Assembly (NCBI RefSeq): GCF_015550595.1
Contig: NZ_JADNBB010000003.1
Location: forward strand, 290,325-354,324
From: Parabacteroides goldsteinii
GTDB taxonomy: Bacteria > Bacteroidota > Bacteroidia > Bacteroidales > Tannerellaceae
DNA: 64,000 nt
Direction of reading: 5' to 3'
Below, piece after piece: positions 27,587 through 36,187 of this stretch. Within the stretch, counting starts at the first letter, position 1; every line of letters starts with the position of its first letter. Both the position numbers and the translations under genes were made by a program. The notes beneath the pieces were generated by a model. That model was given only the letters and a program-made list of their open reading frames with translations, was not told the origin of the DNA and did no database searches.

Positions 27587-28747
27587 ATGATGAAAAGAAT
27601 TATAATCACACTTTTGTTTTGTTTGCCGTTATATCTCACAGCGCAAAATCAGTTATACCGTAGTCCTGAAGCCGAAAAGTTATATCAGCTACTAAAACAA
27701 ATAGTAGACAATAAACAAACGATGTTTGGAATGGCTAACCCTACAACTATAGGTTATGCATCCGGACCTTTGAACGGTGAATATAACCATTCGGATTGTA
27801 AAGATATCACAGGAGATCATCCCGCTTTTCACGAAAGTGACCTGATGTGGTATGAAGGGAGTCAGGAATTCCGCTCCTGGGATATAAAAGCCATGAAAAA
27901 AGCGTGGAAAAGAGGTGCCATACTAGGCTATTGCTGGCATATTGGAGGTCCTGTATCGCATAAATTTTATGCGATACAAGATGGACAACCCAGTCAGGAC
28001 TATCATTTGGCTACTGAGATAATAGTGAATCCGGACCGGACAACCAATATAAAACTGGATTGGTATCTAAACCGGATTGACTCGATAGCCATTCCAGTCT
28101 TCAAAGAACTGGATTGCCCCATTGTCTTTCGTCCCTTCCACGAAATGACCGGTGATTGGTTTTGGTGGGGGCGACAGATAGGAGCTGATACCTATATTAA
28201 ATTATTCCGTCTAACAGTTGATTATCTGCATAGCAAAGGTATTAATAACCTGCTCTATTGCTGGTCACCCGACAAACAGGTCGATTTTACTTTCTATCCA
28301 GGCGATGATTATGTCGATATATTGGGATTAGATGCGTATGAACCCGGCCTCACCACGCATTATCCGATCCCGGCATTAGTAGAAAATCTGACTAAGATAT
28401 GTGACTATGCAGAATCGCATAATAAAGTCGCCGCATGGACCGAAGTCGGTTGCCGTCCTACTGAAGAAGGAGTTCCCCGTTATCCGGAACAATATCCGGA
28501 TTTCTGGACAACTTATGTTTGGGATATCCTTACCAAATATCCGGCAGCAGGGCGTTTAGCTTGGATCCTTAGTTGGTATAATGCTGACTGGAAAAAGGAT
28601 TTTTCTTCATCTCCTTATATTCCCTATAAAGGAATGGATAAAAAAAACAGTTCTGAAGCCATACAGGATTTCACTAAAATGTATGACTACTCCAATAGCC
28701 TGTTTGAGAAGGACATGAAAAACTTCAGAAAACAAAATAAGTTATAA
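27587..28747 (+). CDS. Glycoside hydrolase family 26, probable beta-mannanase
   Basis: 386 residues with a signal peptide ending near LTAQ and no lipobox Cys, so probably periplasmic. GH26 features: catalytic acid/base Glu186 in FRPFHEMTGDWFWWG, nucleophile Glu286 in AAWTEVGCR, and the WYEGSQEFRSWDIKAM and LGYCWHIGGP strands. Family 26 includes mannanases and some xylanases or lichenases; the HEMTGDWFWWG loop is of the mannanase type. It would cut beta-mannan oligosaccharides after SusCD import. Confidence 0.92.
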   Translation: MMKRIIITLLFCLPLYLTAQNQLYRSPEAEKLYQLLKQIVDNKQTMFGMANPTTIGYASGPLNGEYNHSDCKDITGDHPAFHESDLMWYEGSQEFRSWDIKAMKKAWKRGAILGYCWHIGGPVSHKFYAIQDGQPSQDYHLATEIIVNPDRTTNIKLDWYLNRIDSIAIPVFKELDCPIVFRPFHEMTGDWFWWGRQIGADTYIKLFRLTVDYLHSKGINNLLYCWSPDKQVDFTFYPGDDYVDILGLDAYEPGLTTHYPIPALVENLTKICDYAESHNKVAAWTEVGCRPTEEGVPRYPEQYPDFWTTYVWDILTKYPAAGRLAWILSWYNADWKKDFSSSPYIPYKGMDKKNSSEAIQDFTKMYDYSNSLFEKDMKNFRKQNKL

Positions 28748-28770
28748 CTGATCAAATTACTATCAATAAT

Positions 28771-30306
28771 ATGAGAAAATATTTATTCTTAATCGTACTA
28801 TCCTCTATATGCCTGCTTAGTTGCTCCGAAAAGTCCAATATATATAATGTACGCGATTACGGAGCACATAATGACGGAGAAACGTTGACCACTGAACAGA
28901 TACAGAAAGCAATTGATGCATGTGCGCAAAACGGCGGCGGCATGGTCTATATCCCTAAAGGAGAATTTCTGGTTGGCACCTTGAATCTTAAGTCAAATGT
29001 AAATTTCCACATGGAAACCGGTGCAATCCTCAAAGCTACAACGGATTTAAGTCAATATCAGATACACAACCAATATCCGGCAGGAATCTTTTACACCGAG
29101 AAAGCGAACAATGTATCTATAACCGGGAACGGGGTTATTTTCGGACAGGGAACGGAGTTTATGTATGCCGATAGTGCAAAAGTGATTGGCGACAAAAGTT
29201 ATACCCGTCAGAAAGATAATTTCCGCAAAGTTTCTTCCGGAATTGGGGATGGTCCCTTATACCCGAAAGACCGTTTCCATCAAATGATAGTATTCAGTGA
29301 GTGCTCCGATTTGACTCTTACCGATTTCAAGTGTGTAGATGCTCCATACTGGACCTTTGTGATCGTTCATTGCGAAGATGTCATTTGTGATAAACTCAAA
29401 ATCGACAACAACCTGAATATTCCTAACAGTGACGGATTGGATATAATATCCTGCAGCAACGTAAATGTATCCAATTGTATTTTCTCCTGTGGAGACGATG
29501 CTATTGTACTGGCCGGATACGCCCACCATTATGGAGATCCGGGATTTAAAGATATCCTGAAACGTTCGGAGAATATAAATGTAAGTAACTGCGTGTTCCG
29601 CTCACGTTCCAGCGCTATCCGTATTGGAGGTTGGGATCAAAATCATATGTCAAATTATAACTTCGACAATATTCTGATCTATGATTCTAACCGGGGTATT
29701 AATATTGGTGTTGGAGATTCCGGCTCTGTTCAGAACGTAAACTTCAACAACATCCGTATCGAAACCCGATTGCATACAGGTGATTGGTGGGGACAAGGCG
29801 ACCCGATCAAGATTACAGCCATGCGAGGCGTTGCGGACAATCCTATCGGCATCATCAGGAATATTAACTTCACTAATGTTTCATGTCGTAGCGAGAACTG
29901 TGTCAATATGTACGCTTCGAACGAAACACGGTTACAAAATATATTCTTTACTAATTTCCAAATGGAATTCGTCAAAAGTGATAAAGAAGAAACTTGTGGA
30001 GGCAACATTGACTTACGTCCGAATATTGTTCCCGGTAAAGAGGTTTTTGCCCGAAACATTCCTGCTATTTACATAGAGAACGCAGACAATGTATTTTTTA
30101 ATCAGGCAGAAATAATATGGGACAAGAATATTAACCGGAAACATTACACTAACGCAATCGAGGCTATAGGCGTGCACAATCTCAGGTTGAACAATACGCT
30201 CGCCTCCCCTTCTCCCTCTAATCCGGATATAGCGACCGTCCTCTTACAAAACTGTACAGGGTTTAAGACTGATGATACACAAATGAAAGTTTCCCGGATT
30301 AATTAA
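28771..30306 (+). CDS. GH28-like right-handed beta-helix hydrolase
   Basis: 511 residues. Lipoprotein-type signal with Cys18 (SLLSCSEK by eye LLSCSEKS). N-terminal pectate-lyase-like lead-in VRDYGAHNDGETLTTEQIQKAI, then parallel beta-helix rungs. The GH28 acidic triad is present as NSDGLDI (Asp221) and GDDAI (Asp242, Asp243). The usual GHG motif is replaced by SSA in RSSAIRIGG, and the usual RIK by RIE (NIRIETR). The fold and acids support a GH28-clan hydrolase; classic polygalacturonase activity is doubtful. It ends the operon, 5 bp before the right direct repeat. Confidence 0.85.
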   Translation: MRKYLFLIVLSSICLLSCSEKSNIYNVRDYGAHNDGETLTTEQIQKAIDACAQNGGGMVYIPKGEFLVGTLNLKSNVNFHMETGAILKATTDLSQYQIHNQYPAGIFYTEKANNVSITGNGVIFGQGTEFMYADSAKVIGDKSYTRQKDNFRKVSSGIGDGPLYPKDRFHQMIVFSECSDLTLTDFKCVDAPYWTFVIVHCEDVICDKLKIDNNLNIPNSDGLDIISCSNVNVSNCIFSCGDDAIVLAGYAHHYGDPGFKDILKRSENINVSNCVFRSRSSAIRIGGWDQNHMSNYNFDNILIYDSNRGINIGVGDSGSVQNVNFNNIRIETRLHTGDWWGQGDPIKITAMRGVADNPIGIIRNINFTNVSCRSENCVNMYASNETRLQNIFFTNFQMEFVKSDKEETCGGNIDLRPNIVPGKEVFARNIPAIYIENADNVFFNQAEIIWDKNINRKHYTNAIEAIGVHNLRLNNTLASPSPSNPDIATVLLQNCTGFKTDDTQMKVSRIN

Positions 30307-30309
30307 AAA

Positions 30310-30332
30310 GCGACCTAAGCTTCCTGAATAAA
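30310..30332 (+). repeat. Right 23-bp direct repeat bounding the polysaccharide utilisation locus
   Basis: Same orientation as 17406-17428 and identical except T for C at the twelfth base. It begins 4 bp after the GH28 stop codon. A weak hairpin GCTAT-ttt-ATAGC (30336-30348) follows it. Confidence 0.7.
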
Positions 30333-30366
30333 AGTGCTATTTTATAGCTTCTTTCCAAAAAATAAA

Positions 30367-30374
30367 TACATTTG
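30367..30374 (+). promoter_or_regulatory. -7 box before the small gene at 30405
   Basis: TACATTTG matches TAnnTTTG, 30 bp before an ATG that also has a strong ribosome site (AAAGGAG). The -33 region is not obvious. Confidence 0.5.
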
Positions 30375-30404
30375 TACTTCATCAAAACCGAAAGGAGTAA
30401 AGAT

Positions 30405-30703
30405 ATGAAAGCAATGGAATTACAGGGTGTGTCTGGGACTGTTCAACGAAATCGTCAACCTTGACACAGAGTATCGAGAAGGTAAAGAAGTACATTAAAC
30501 GTATCGCATCCAACAGATACAAAATATCACGTGCTAATAAAGTGGATGACATCGACATCGTCACTGACGAAGAAATTGAAAATGCTATGTGCCCATTTAC
30601 TGACGAGGAGAAAATAGAAAGATTAATGGCCGCAGAAGCCGATCCTGTTTATTATACTCATGAAGAAGTAAAAAAAGCTGCTGCTTCATGGATAACCAAC
30701 TAA
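30405..30703 (+). pseudogene. Small unknown gene, apparently frameshifted
   Basis: A well-placed ATG (30405-30407) with AAAGGAG upstream opens a frame that stops after 19 codons (at 30462). The next frame, entered from about 30455, then runs to 30703 and encodes a charged, mostly helical segment of about 80 residues (KVKKYIKRIASNRYKIS, then acidic, ending AAASWITN). The longer frame has no ATG of its own until 30586; TTG at 30461 would be needed. The simplest reading is one small gene of about 98 codons with a single-base deletion. Antitoxin-like size and charge are noted, but no family is recognised and no toxin gene is adjacent. Confidence 0.5.
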
Positions 30704-30709
30704 GATAAA

Positions 30710-30738
30710 AAAGGAAGCCCTAACAGCTTCCTTTCTTT
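30710..30738. terminator. Bidirectional terminator between the small gene and the HIT gene
   Basis: AAGGAAGC (30711-30718) and GCTTCCTT (30726-30733), A-run on the left and a T-rich tract (tcttttg) on the right. Serves the convergent genes on both sides. Confidence 0.75.
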
Positions 30739-30748
30739 TGCTATTATA

Positions 30749-31183
30749 TCATCCTTCCAATGCCTCTTTCAGCTTAGCAGTCATCCCCACATACTCATCT
30801 TCCGACAAATAAACCTTCTGAGGGTTCATTGCGAATGTACCGCCAAAGTCGGGACCATCCTCATATTTGGGAGCCAGATGGAAATGGAGATGTGAAAGTT
30901 TGTCCGAGTAGGCACCATAGTTTATCTTCTGCGGGTTAAAGACCTTCTGCATGGCACGTGTCACCCTTACCACATCCGCCATAAACGCATTCCGTTCCTC
31001 ATCGCTCAACATATTCAGGTCATGTACATGATCTTTGTATGCAACCAGGCAACGGCCATAATAGGTTTGTTCCTTGAAAAGGAAAAGCCGGGATACCGAT
31101 AACGGAGCAATTTCAATCATCAGATTGTTCAAAGTCTGGTTGTTCGCGCAATACAAACAATCCTTGGGATCACTTAATTTCAT
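30749..31183 (-). CDS. HIT-family nucleotide hydrolase/transferase
   Basis: 144 residues. The family motif H-x-H-x-H is HLHFHLAP near residue 100, the catalytic histidine triad. A CxxC pair at the N-terminus (CLYC) may bind zinc, as in some HIT proteins. Probably hydrolyses purine nucleotide conjugates such as adenosine phosphoramidates; the substrate is not predictable. Cytoplasmic, monocistronic, bounded by terminators on both sides. Confidence 0.9.
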   Translation of the reverse strand: MKLSDPKDCLYCANNQTLNNLMIEIAPLSVSRLFLFKEQTYYGRCLVAYKDHVHDLNMLSDEERNAFMADVVRVTRAMQKVFNPQKINYGAYSDKLSHLHFHLAPKYEDGPDFGGTFAMNPQKVYLSEDEYVGMTAKLKEALEG

Positions 31184-31225
31184 GTTATATCAGATTTCAT
31201 TTATTATTCCCGCGAAAGTAAACAT

Positions 31226-31265
31226 AAAGCCCGGCAAAAGCAAGAAACTTCTACCGGGCTTTTAT
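31226..31265 (-). terminator. Terminator of the TonB receptor transcript
   Basis: AAAGCCCGG (31226-31234) pairs perfectly with CCGGGCTTT (31254-31262). On the minus strand it is followed by a short T-tract, directly after the TonB receptor stop. Confidence 0.75.
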
Positions 31266-31284
31266 ACATACCAATATGATAATT

Positions 31285-33585
31285 TTAGTAACTAATCTTA
31301 CAACCGATGAAATAACTACGCGGAATACCCGGGCCATAAATATATCCCGCATCCCGCTCCGGCCCCTTATCAAAGTCATCCTGATAAGAGTTAAATATAT
31401 TCTGAACACCGGCATTTACCTGTAAAGTAACCGATTTGTAAAGAGGGAAATCATAAGCCACTTTCACATTCAGGTCAAAGAAATCCTTTGTCTTTTCTTC
31501 CTTATCCTCCGGTATATAACCAGCCAGGTGTTGAACCAGCATACTACCGGTATAAGTACCCGTCAACGAAGCAGTCAGACGCTTTACCGGAGTAAATGAA
31601 GAAGTGAAATAACCGTACACATCCGGCGAACGGAACATCTTCTTCTGAGGAGCTATATTTTCATTTTCACTCCATGTTTCCGGCTCTTTATAACGACTAC
31701 GCTGAACGGTTGCACCCGCCTGTATCTGCATCCAGGAATATACAGCCTTTGCCTCCAGGTTAATACCCATCACGCGGGCACCTTTACCATTACGGCGTTC
31801 CATCAACAGGTTGTTATCGTCATCACGTCCTATTTCTTCCAGAATAAAAACATTCCGCAAGTCTGTGTAAAAACCTTCAACAAGGAAGTTTGTCTGCACC
31901 GGACCGAAGCGACGGTAAAAGTCAGCAGACACACTAACACTCTGCGAATTTTCTTCTTTCAGATCCGGGGATATCTGTATGATTGCCACATCACCACCAA
32001 CAGCCGTGATATGTAAATCTTCATCAAATGCCTGAGGAGCACGGAAACCACTTGAATAAGACATACGCAGGTTTATATCGCTGGTCGGGTTAAAACGGAC
32101 ATTAGCACGCGGACTGAATATCGCATGGTCGATCAGGTTATGTTTGTCCATACGCGCACCGACAAGAAAACTCCATTTTTCATTCTTCCATTCGTTCTGC
32201 AGGAAGACACTACCGATATGTACCGTCTGTTCGATCGTACGATGATAGCCCAACATCTTGTCCTGCAAATCATCATAGTTATACTCGGCTCCACCGGTAA
32301 ACTCGGCTGGCATAAAAAGACATTTTTCCCACTCATATGAATATTGCGCACCACCCACAAAAGTCATATCCGTTGTGCTGCCATACGCATTCGGGTTCTT
32401 TCCGGCACCATAATAACTGTTTCTCTTTGTATGCTGGGCCGAAGTATACACATTCAGGCGATGTTTGTAATCTTTCGAAAACAAGTCGAACTTCAAGCCG
32501 CCACCATTAATATTGTGTTCCGTCTGCTCAGCGATATTCGCTTCATGAGGAGGTAAATCCAACAGGTCACCGCCACGACGGTATTCGTTGATGTTATGGT
32601 ACTCGAAAGTCAGCTTCGAATAGGTACTTGTTTTCAGATAGGAACGAAAGCCAAGTGTACGGGCATTCAGTTTTCCGAGTTCGGTATATCCGTCGCCATC
32701 ATGGTCATAAGCACCACGATAACGGTTCTGCCCGAACATATAGATACCGGCTTTATGGTCGTCCGTAACCAGCGAAGCATTTATCGTCGTATTGTTATCC
32801 GGACGGTCGCCACCAATCATTGTCAACGAGTGGGCGATCTGTGCCGAATTTCTCAACGGTTCCTTAGTGATAATATTGATTGTTCCGGCAATAGCAGAAG
32901 AACCGAACAGAGCCGATCCCCCTCCACGCATGATCTCCACACGTTCGATCATATTAGCCGGGATCTGTTCCAGACCATATACACCAGTCAACGCACTAAA
33001 GATAGGACGGCTGTCTACCAGTATCTGCGTATAAGGACCTTCCAGACCATTGATACGCACCTGCTGGAAACCGCAGTTCTGACAGTTGTTTTCCACACGC
33101 ACACCGGGTTGGAAATTCAGACCGTCCGCCAGAGAAGTCGCATGTGTAGTCTCGAATGTTTTCGAATCCAGCACATTCACCAGAGAAGGAGCCAACCTGC
33201 GGGTCGTCTCATTCCGGTTGGCAGAGACAACGACACCATCCAAAGAGACGGCATCCTCTTCCACTTCGAGATTTACTTCCAGTGTTTTACCTTTCTTCAA
33301 GGTAACCGGTTTCTCTACAGTTTTATATCCCAAGGTTTTCATTACCAATGTGAACTTTCCTTCAGGCAGGTTCTTCAAATAATAATGTCCGGTAGCATCG
33401 GTCGTCGTACCAATAGTCGTACCTTTTAGAAAGACAGTGATAAAGGCTAAATGTTCTCCTGTTTCTTTATCCAGTATATGCCCTACGATATTGGCATCCG
33501 AAGGGTTCAGGGCAGGAGTATCATCTCCCCATGCTGATGTAACGACACAGCACAGGCATAGTATAAGTATAAAAATCTTATTCAT
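31285..33585 (-). CDS. TonB-dependent outer-membrane receptor, probable metal or metal-chelate importer
   Basis: 766 residues. Signal peptide (ending AWG), carboxypeptidase D-like domain (GHILDKETGEHLAFITVFLKGT, about 32-115), TonB box region (LDGVVVSANRNETTRR), plug domain with RVENNCQNCGFQQVRINGLEG and MRGGGSALFGSSAIAGTINI, then a barrel ending GCKISY. The size and lack of an adjacent SusD place it with siderophore, cobalamin and metal receptors rather than glycan transporters. A Cys pair (CQNC) sits in the plug. The His-rich small protein upstream suggests a transition metal as cargo (inference). No cobalamin riboswitch is seen upstream. Confidence 0.9.
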   Translation of the reverse strand: MNKIFILILCLCCVVTSAWGDDTPALNPSDANIVGHILDKETGEHLAFITVFLKGTTIGTTTDATGHYYLKNLPEGKFTLVMKTLGYKTVEKPVTLKKGKTLEVNLEVEEDAVSLDGVVVSANRNETTRRLAPSLVNVLDSKTFETTHATSLADGLNFQPGVRVENNCQNCGFQQVRINGLEGPYTQILVDSRPIFSALTGVYGLEQIPANMIERVEIMRGGGSALFGSSAIAGTINIITKEPLRNSAQIAHSLTMIGGDRPDNNTTINASLVTDDHKAGIYMFGQNRYRGAYDHDGDGYTELGKLNARTLGFRSYLKTSTYSKLTFEYHNINEYRRGGDLLDLPPHEANIAEQTEHNINGGGLKFDLFSKDYKHRLNVYTSAQHTKRNSYYGAGKNPNAYGSTTDMTFVGGAQYSYEWEKCLFMPAEFTGGAEYNYDDLQDKMLGYHRTIEQTVHIGSVFLQNEWKNEKWSFLVGARMDKHNLIDHAIFSPRANVRFNPTSDINLRMSYSSGFRAPQAFDEDLHITAVGGDVAIIQISPDLKEENSQSVSVSADFYRRFGPVQTNFLVEGFYTDLRNVFILEEIGRDDDNNLLMERRNGKGARVMGINLEAKAVYSWMQIQAGATVQRSRYKEPETWSENENIAPQKKMFRSPDVYGYFTSSFTPVKRLTASLTGTYTGSMLVQHLAGYIPEDKEEKTKDFFDLNVKVAYDFPLYKSVTLQVNAGVQNIFNSYQDDFDKGPERDAGYIYGPGIPRSYFIGCKISY

Positions 33586-33670
33586 TGCAATTTGTTCTGA
33601 TAAATATATTAATGTACTAATCTGCGGTCGGGCATCTTCTGATTGAAAGTACCCGATGCTTTATATTTTA

Positions 33671-34030
33671 TCAGACAACAGGAGGGGCACGGAGAAAAAT
33701 CTTCCCCTTAACAGGGACCAGACAATCCGGACAGACCGGCATTTCTACTATTTCGGCAATTTGTAATGCATGGAAATCAAGATGATAAGCATGAACTGCA
33801 CCATCTTCCACACTGATGGTAGTCAGTATGTGAAATAATTGTATTTCAGATAAGGATGCATGATGATGGCAAACACCGCCACTCACCTTTCCAAAAGGGT
33901 GCGAATGGACAATTGTGGTACCGTTCTCTATATGGACATGGATAAATAAAGTAATACTGCTATAATACGCAATGAAGATCACCGGTAGCAGCCATTTCAT
34001 ATATTTACCCATCCTTTCTTTCACACCCAT
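33671..34030 (-). CDS. Small His-rich membrane-anchored protein of unknown function
   Basis: 119 residues. A single N-terminal hydrophobic helix (about 12-28, WLLPVIFIAYYSSITLFIH) precedes a His-rich region with HVHIE, HSHPFG and CHHHAS, then a C-terminal CPDC pair. Such spacing suits binding of Zn, Cu or Ni in the periplasm. It lies 85 bp upstream of the TonB receptor on the same strand and is likely co-transcribed. The family is seen next to TonB receptors in Bacteroidales as far as I recall, but I cannot name it. Confidence 0.65.
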   Translation of the reverse strand: MGVKERMGKYMKWLLPVIFIAYYSSITLFIHVHIENGTTIVHSHPFGKVSGGVCHHHASLSEIQLFHILTTISVEDGAVHAYHLDFHALQIAEIVEMPVCPDCLVPVKGKIFLRAPPVV

Positions 34031-34047
34031 ATTCTTTTAAGAAGGCG

Positions 34048-34055
34048 CAAAGTTA
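34048..34055 (-). promoter_or_regulatory. -7 box for the His-rich protein / TonB receptor operon
   Basis: The minus strand reads TAACTTTG, matching TAnnTTTG, 17 bp before the start codon. It lies back to back with the plus-strand box at 34069. Confidence 0.5.
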
Positions 34056-34068
34056 CAAATAATTTTTA

Positions 34069-34076
34069 TACTTTTG
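34069..34076 (+). promoter_or_regulatory. -7 box for the DUF4132 gene
   Basis: TACTTTTG matches TAnnTTTG, 42 bp before the start codon. The two divergent boxes are only 13 bp apart, so the promoters overlap. Confidence 0.5.
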
Positions 34077-34118
34077 TTCTTATCCATAATAACAGGATGA
34101 TTTACAAATAGAAATAGT

Positions 34119-36065
34119 ATGACGAAAAGAGAAAAGCCGGGTAGCACCCCTAAAGAATATTTGAGTAAAAAGCATGAATCTCTTTATATGTTGTTCGATA
34201 CCTATTGCGAAGCTCATAGCACTTCCAATATCAGTCTGATTGAATCTCTTCAGGAGATGCCGTTAGACGAATTGATCCGTAAACACAAAAAAGTAGCATA
34301 TGACTTTCTGGGGAGTGATATATCCCAAAAGAAAAAACAGATCTGGATAAATAAGATTTATTCCGATTGCAATCTGACGGACTACGAACCGTTACTGAAC
34401 CTGCTCACTGAAGATTCCAAACTAATTCGAAGATACATCGAGAGAGTCATAAGTACCAAAGAGAAAAAGACCCGTGAATCGATAGAACAAAAATTTCCGA
34501 AACTTAGCGAAGAAGCCCAGAACTGGGCCAAACAATTGTTCAGGTTCTGGGATAATACGCATGCCAAAGCTAAAATCAAATTCAAGAACAAAAAGGAAAT
34601 TATCGATTACTGCAGCAAACACATTGAGCTTTACCGTACCATGCAGATAGCCTGGTTGCCGTTAAAGCCCTACACGATGATCCCGTGGTCAGACAGTTGC
34701 GATTTTGTGCCACGCCCGGTTGTCCGCTACATATTAAGTGAATATATGGCATTCCCCCAGGCTATCCGGTTAAAAGACTGCGACTCGATCGTTCCGTTTT
34801 TCAATCAGCCGGAATGGTATGCCTCACTGGAGCAACTCTTACAGTTCTGGCTGGATGATGGTGCAGAGGCCAACAGGAAAGGTATTCTGGCTCCTTATTG
34901 TTTCTATGGTAGCGAACAACAACTCGAACGCTTACATACCTTATTAAAGAGTTGGCTGAAGAAAGGCCGCAAAGGTCTTGTCAGCTATACGCTTGGCCTG
35001 TTAGGGTTGAAGGCTACGCCCCCTGCACTGAGAATTCTTGATGAATGGATCGAACTGATGCCGGAGGGAAAATACAGACGTGAAGCCCTGAAAGCATTCC
35101 AACAGGTCGCAATTCACCGGGGTCTTACAATCGACGAACTGGCAGACCGGCTCATTCCAACATTCGGTCTCAATCGCCTCGGAGAAAAAGAGATCGATTA
35201 CGGTCACCGTATCTTACGCCTGACACTATTGCCGGACTTTTCGATATCCGTCTTCGACGCCACCAAACAAAAAACCAGTAAATCCCTCCCTGCTCCCTTG
35301 AAACATGACGATAAGGAAAAAGCAGAAAAAGCAAAAGAGGAAATGGCCGGTCTGAAGAAACAGGTCAAGACACAAACAACCGTCCAAAGGAGACGGCTCG
35401 AACAAGTACTGAAAAACGGACGAACCTGGCCTGCCGAGACATGGCAAACCATTTTTGTCGAAAATCCGATATTCCGTTATATAACAAACGGCCTGATCTG
35501 GGGTATATATAAAGAAGGCCGGTTACAGGAATCTTTCCGCTATCTGGAAGACGGAAGCCTGATAACGGCAGATCAAAAAGAATTTATCCTTCCTGCAAAT
35601 GCCGTTGTTTCGCTCGTTCACCCGGTAGAGTTGGACGACCACCTGACAAACCAATGGGAAAAGCAACTGCATGATAATAGGATCGAACCTTTATTGCCTC
35701 AACTAGCTACTCCGGTTCATCGTTTAAGTGATTCGGAAAAACAAGGTAACGAAATCTCCCGTTATGCCGGAAGAACGGTTCGACTGAGTAGTATATACGA
35801 ATTTGAATCGAGAGATCTGATTTCCCGGATAGAGGAACAAACTCTTTATATCATAGACAAGTCGTTGGATATCGCCGCACGGCTTCCTTTCGAATATGAA
35901 GAAAATACCTGCACTATAAAAGAGTTATCGTTCTCTCCTTACAAAGAAGGGGCCGACCCAGACACGATCGAGCTACCCGAAGACGAGAGAATACCGATCT
36001 CCTCCATTCCTGAACGATTCATCAGTAGTTTACTTGATGTATTAGTCAAAGTTTTTGTTTTGTGA
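34119..36065 (+). CDS. DUF4132 (MolR-like) domain protein
   Basis: 648 residues, soluble, no signal peptide. The first 400 residues are helical and repeat-like (HEAT-like segment VSYTLGLLGLKATPPALRILDEW). A charged coiled-coil follows (about 385-425, KEKAEKAKEEMAGLKKQ). The C-terminal 230 residues match the DUF4132 pattern: TWPAETWQTIF, NPIFRYITNGLIWG, DGSLITADQKEF, LVHPVEL and a W-x-K-x-L block. E. coli MolR and YehI belong here; their biochemical role is unsettled. The WGR domain that often precedes DUF4132 is absent. It stands alone with its own promoter. Confidence 0.72.
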   Translation: MTKREKPGSTPKEYLSKKHESLYMLFDTYCEAHSTSNISLIESLQEMPLDELIRKHKKVAYDFLGSDISQKKKQIWINKIYSDCNLTDYEPLLNLLTEDSKLIRRYIERVISTKEKKTRESIEQKFPKLSEEAQNWAKQLFRFWDNTHAKAKIKFKNKKEIIDYCSKHIELYRTMQIAWLPLKPYTMIPWSDSCDFVPRPVVRYILSEYMAFPQAIRLKDCDSIVPFFNQPEWYASLEQLLQFWLDDGAEANRKGILAPYCFYGSEQQLERLHTLLKSWLKKGRKGLVSYTLGLLGLKATPPALRILDEWIELMPEGKYRREALKAFQQVAIHRGLTIDELADRLIPTFGLNRLGEKEIDYGHRILRLTLLPDFSISVFDATKQKTSKSLPAPLKHDDKEKAEKAKEEMAGLKKQVKTQTTVQRRRLEQVLKNGRTWPAETWQTIFVENPIFRYITNGLIWGIYKEGRLQESFRYLEDGSLITADQKEFILPANAVVSLVHPVELDDHLTNQWEKQLHDNRIEPLLPQLATPVHRLSDSEKQGNEISRYAGRTVRLSSIYEFESRDLISRIEEQTLYIIDKSLDIAARLPFEYEENTCTIKELSFSPYKEGADPDTIELPEDERIPISSIPERFISSLLDVLVKVFVL

Positions 36066-36133
36066 GTGCAAGATTATACGAATTTAACACCAACTAATTG
36101 TAAGCAATCAGCACCAGATATCTAATAATTTGT

Positions 36134-36141
36134 TACTTTTG
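36134..36141 (+). promoter_or_regulatory. -7 box for maeB
   Basis: TACTTTTG matches TAnnTTTG, 46 bp before the start codon. An imperfect TTTG-like region lies upstream. Confidence 0.5.
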
Positions 36142-36187
36142 TAGTCGTTTTCAAAACATGTATTAAATATACTAATATCATAAGTCT

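Noticed and set aside
32596..33429. A 277-codon frame opposite the TonB receptor
   Set aside because: It is a shadow of a real gene in the complementary strand; the composition is rich in His, Thr and Arg with no domain signal.
33597..33674. Inverted pair CTGATAAATATA / TATATTTTATCAG as an invertible promoter before the TonB receptor
   Set aside because: The arms differ by one inserted base, the spacer is only about 53 bp, and one arm overlaps the stop codon of the upstream gene; chance in AT-rich DNA is more likely.
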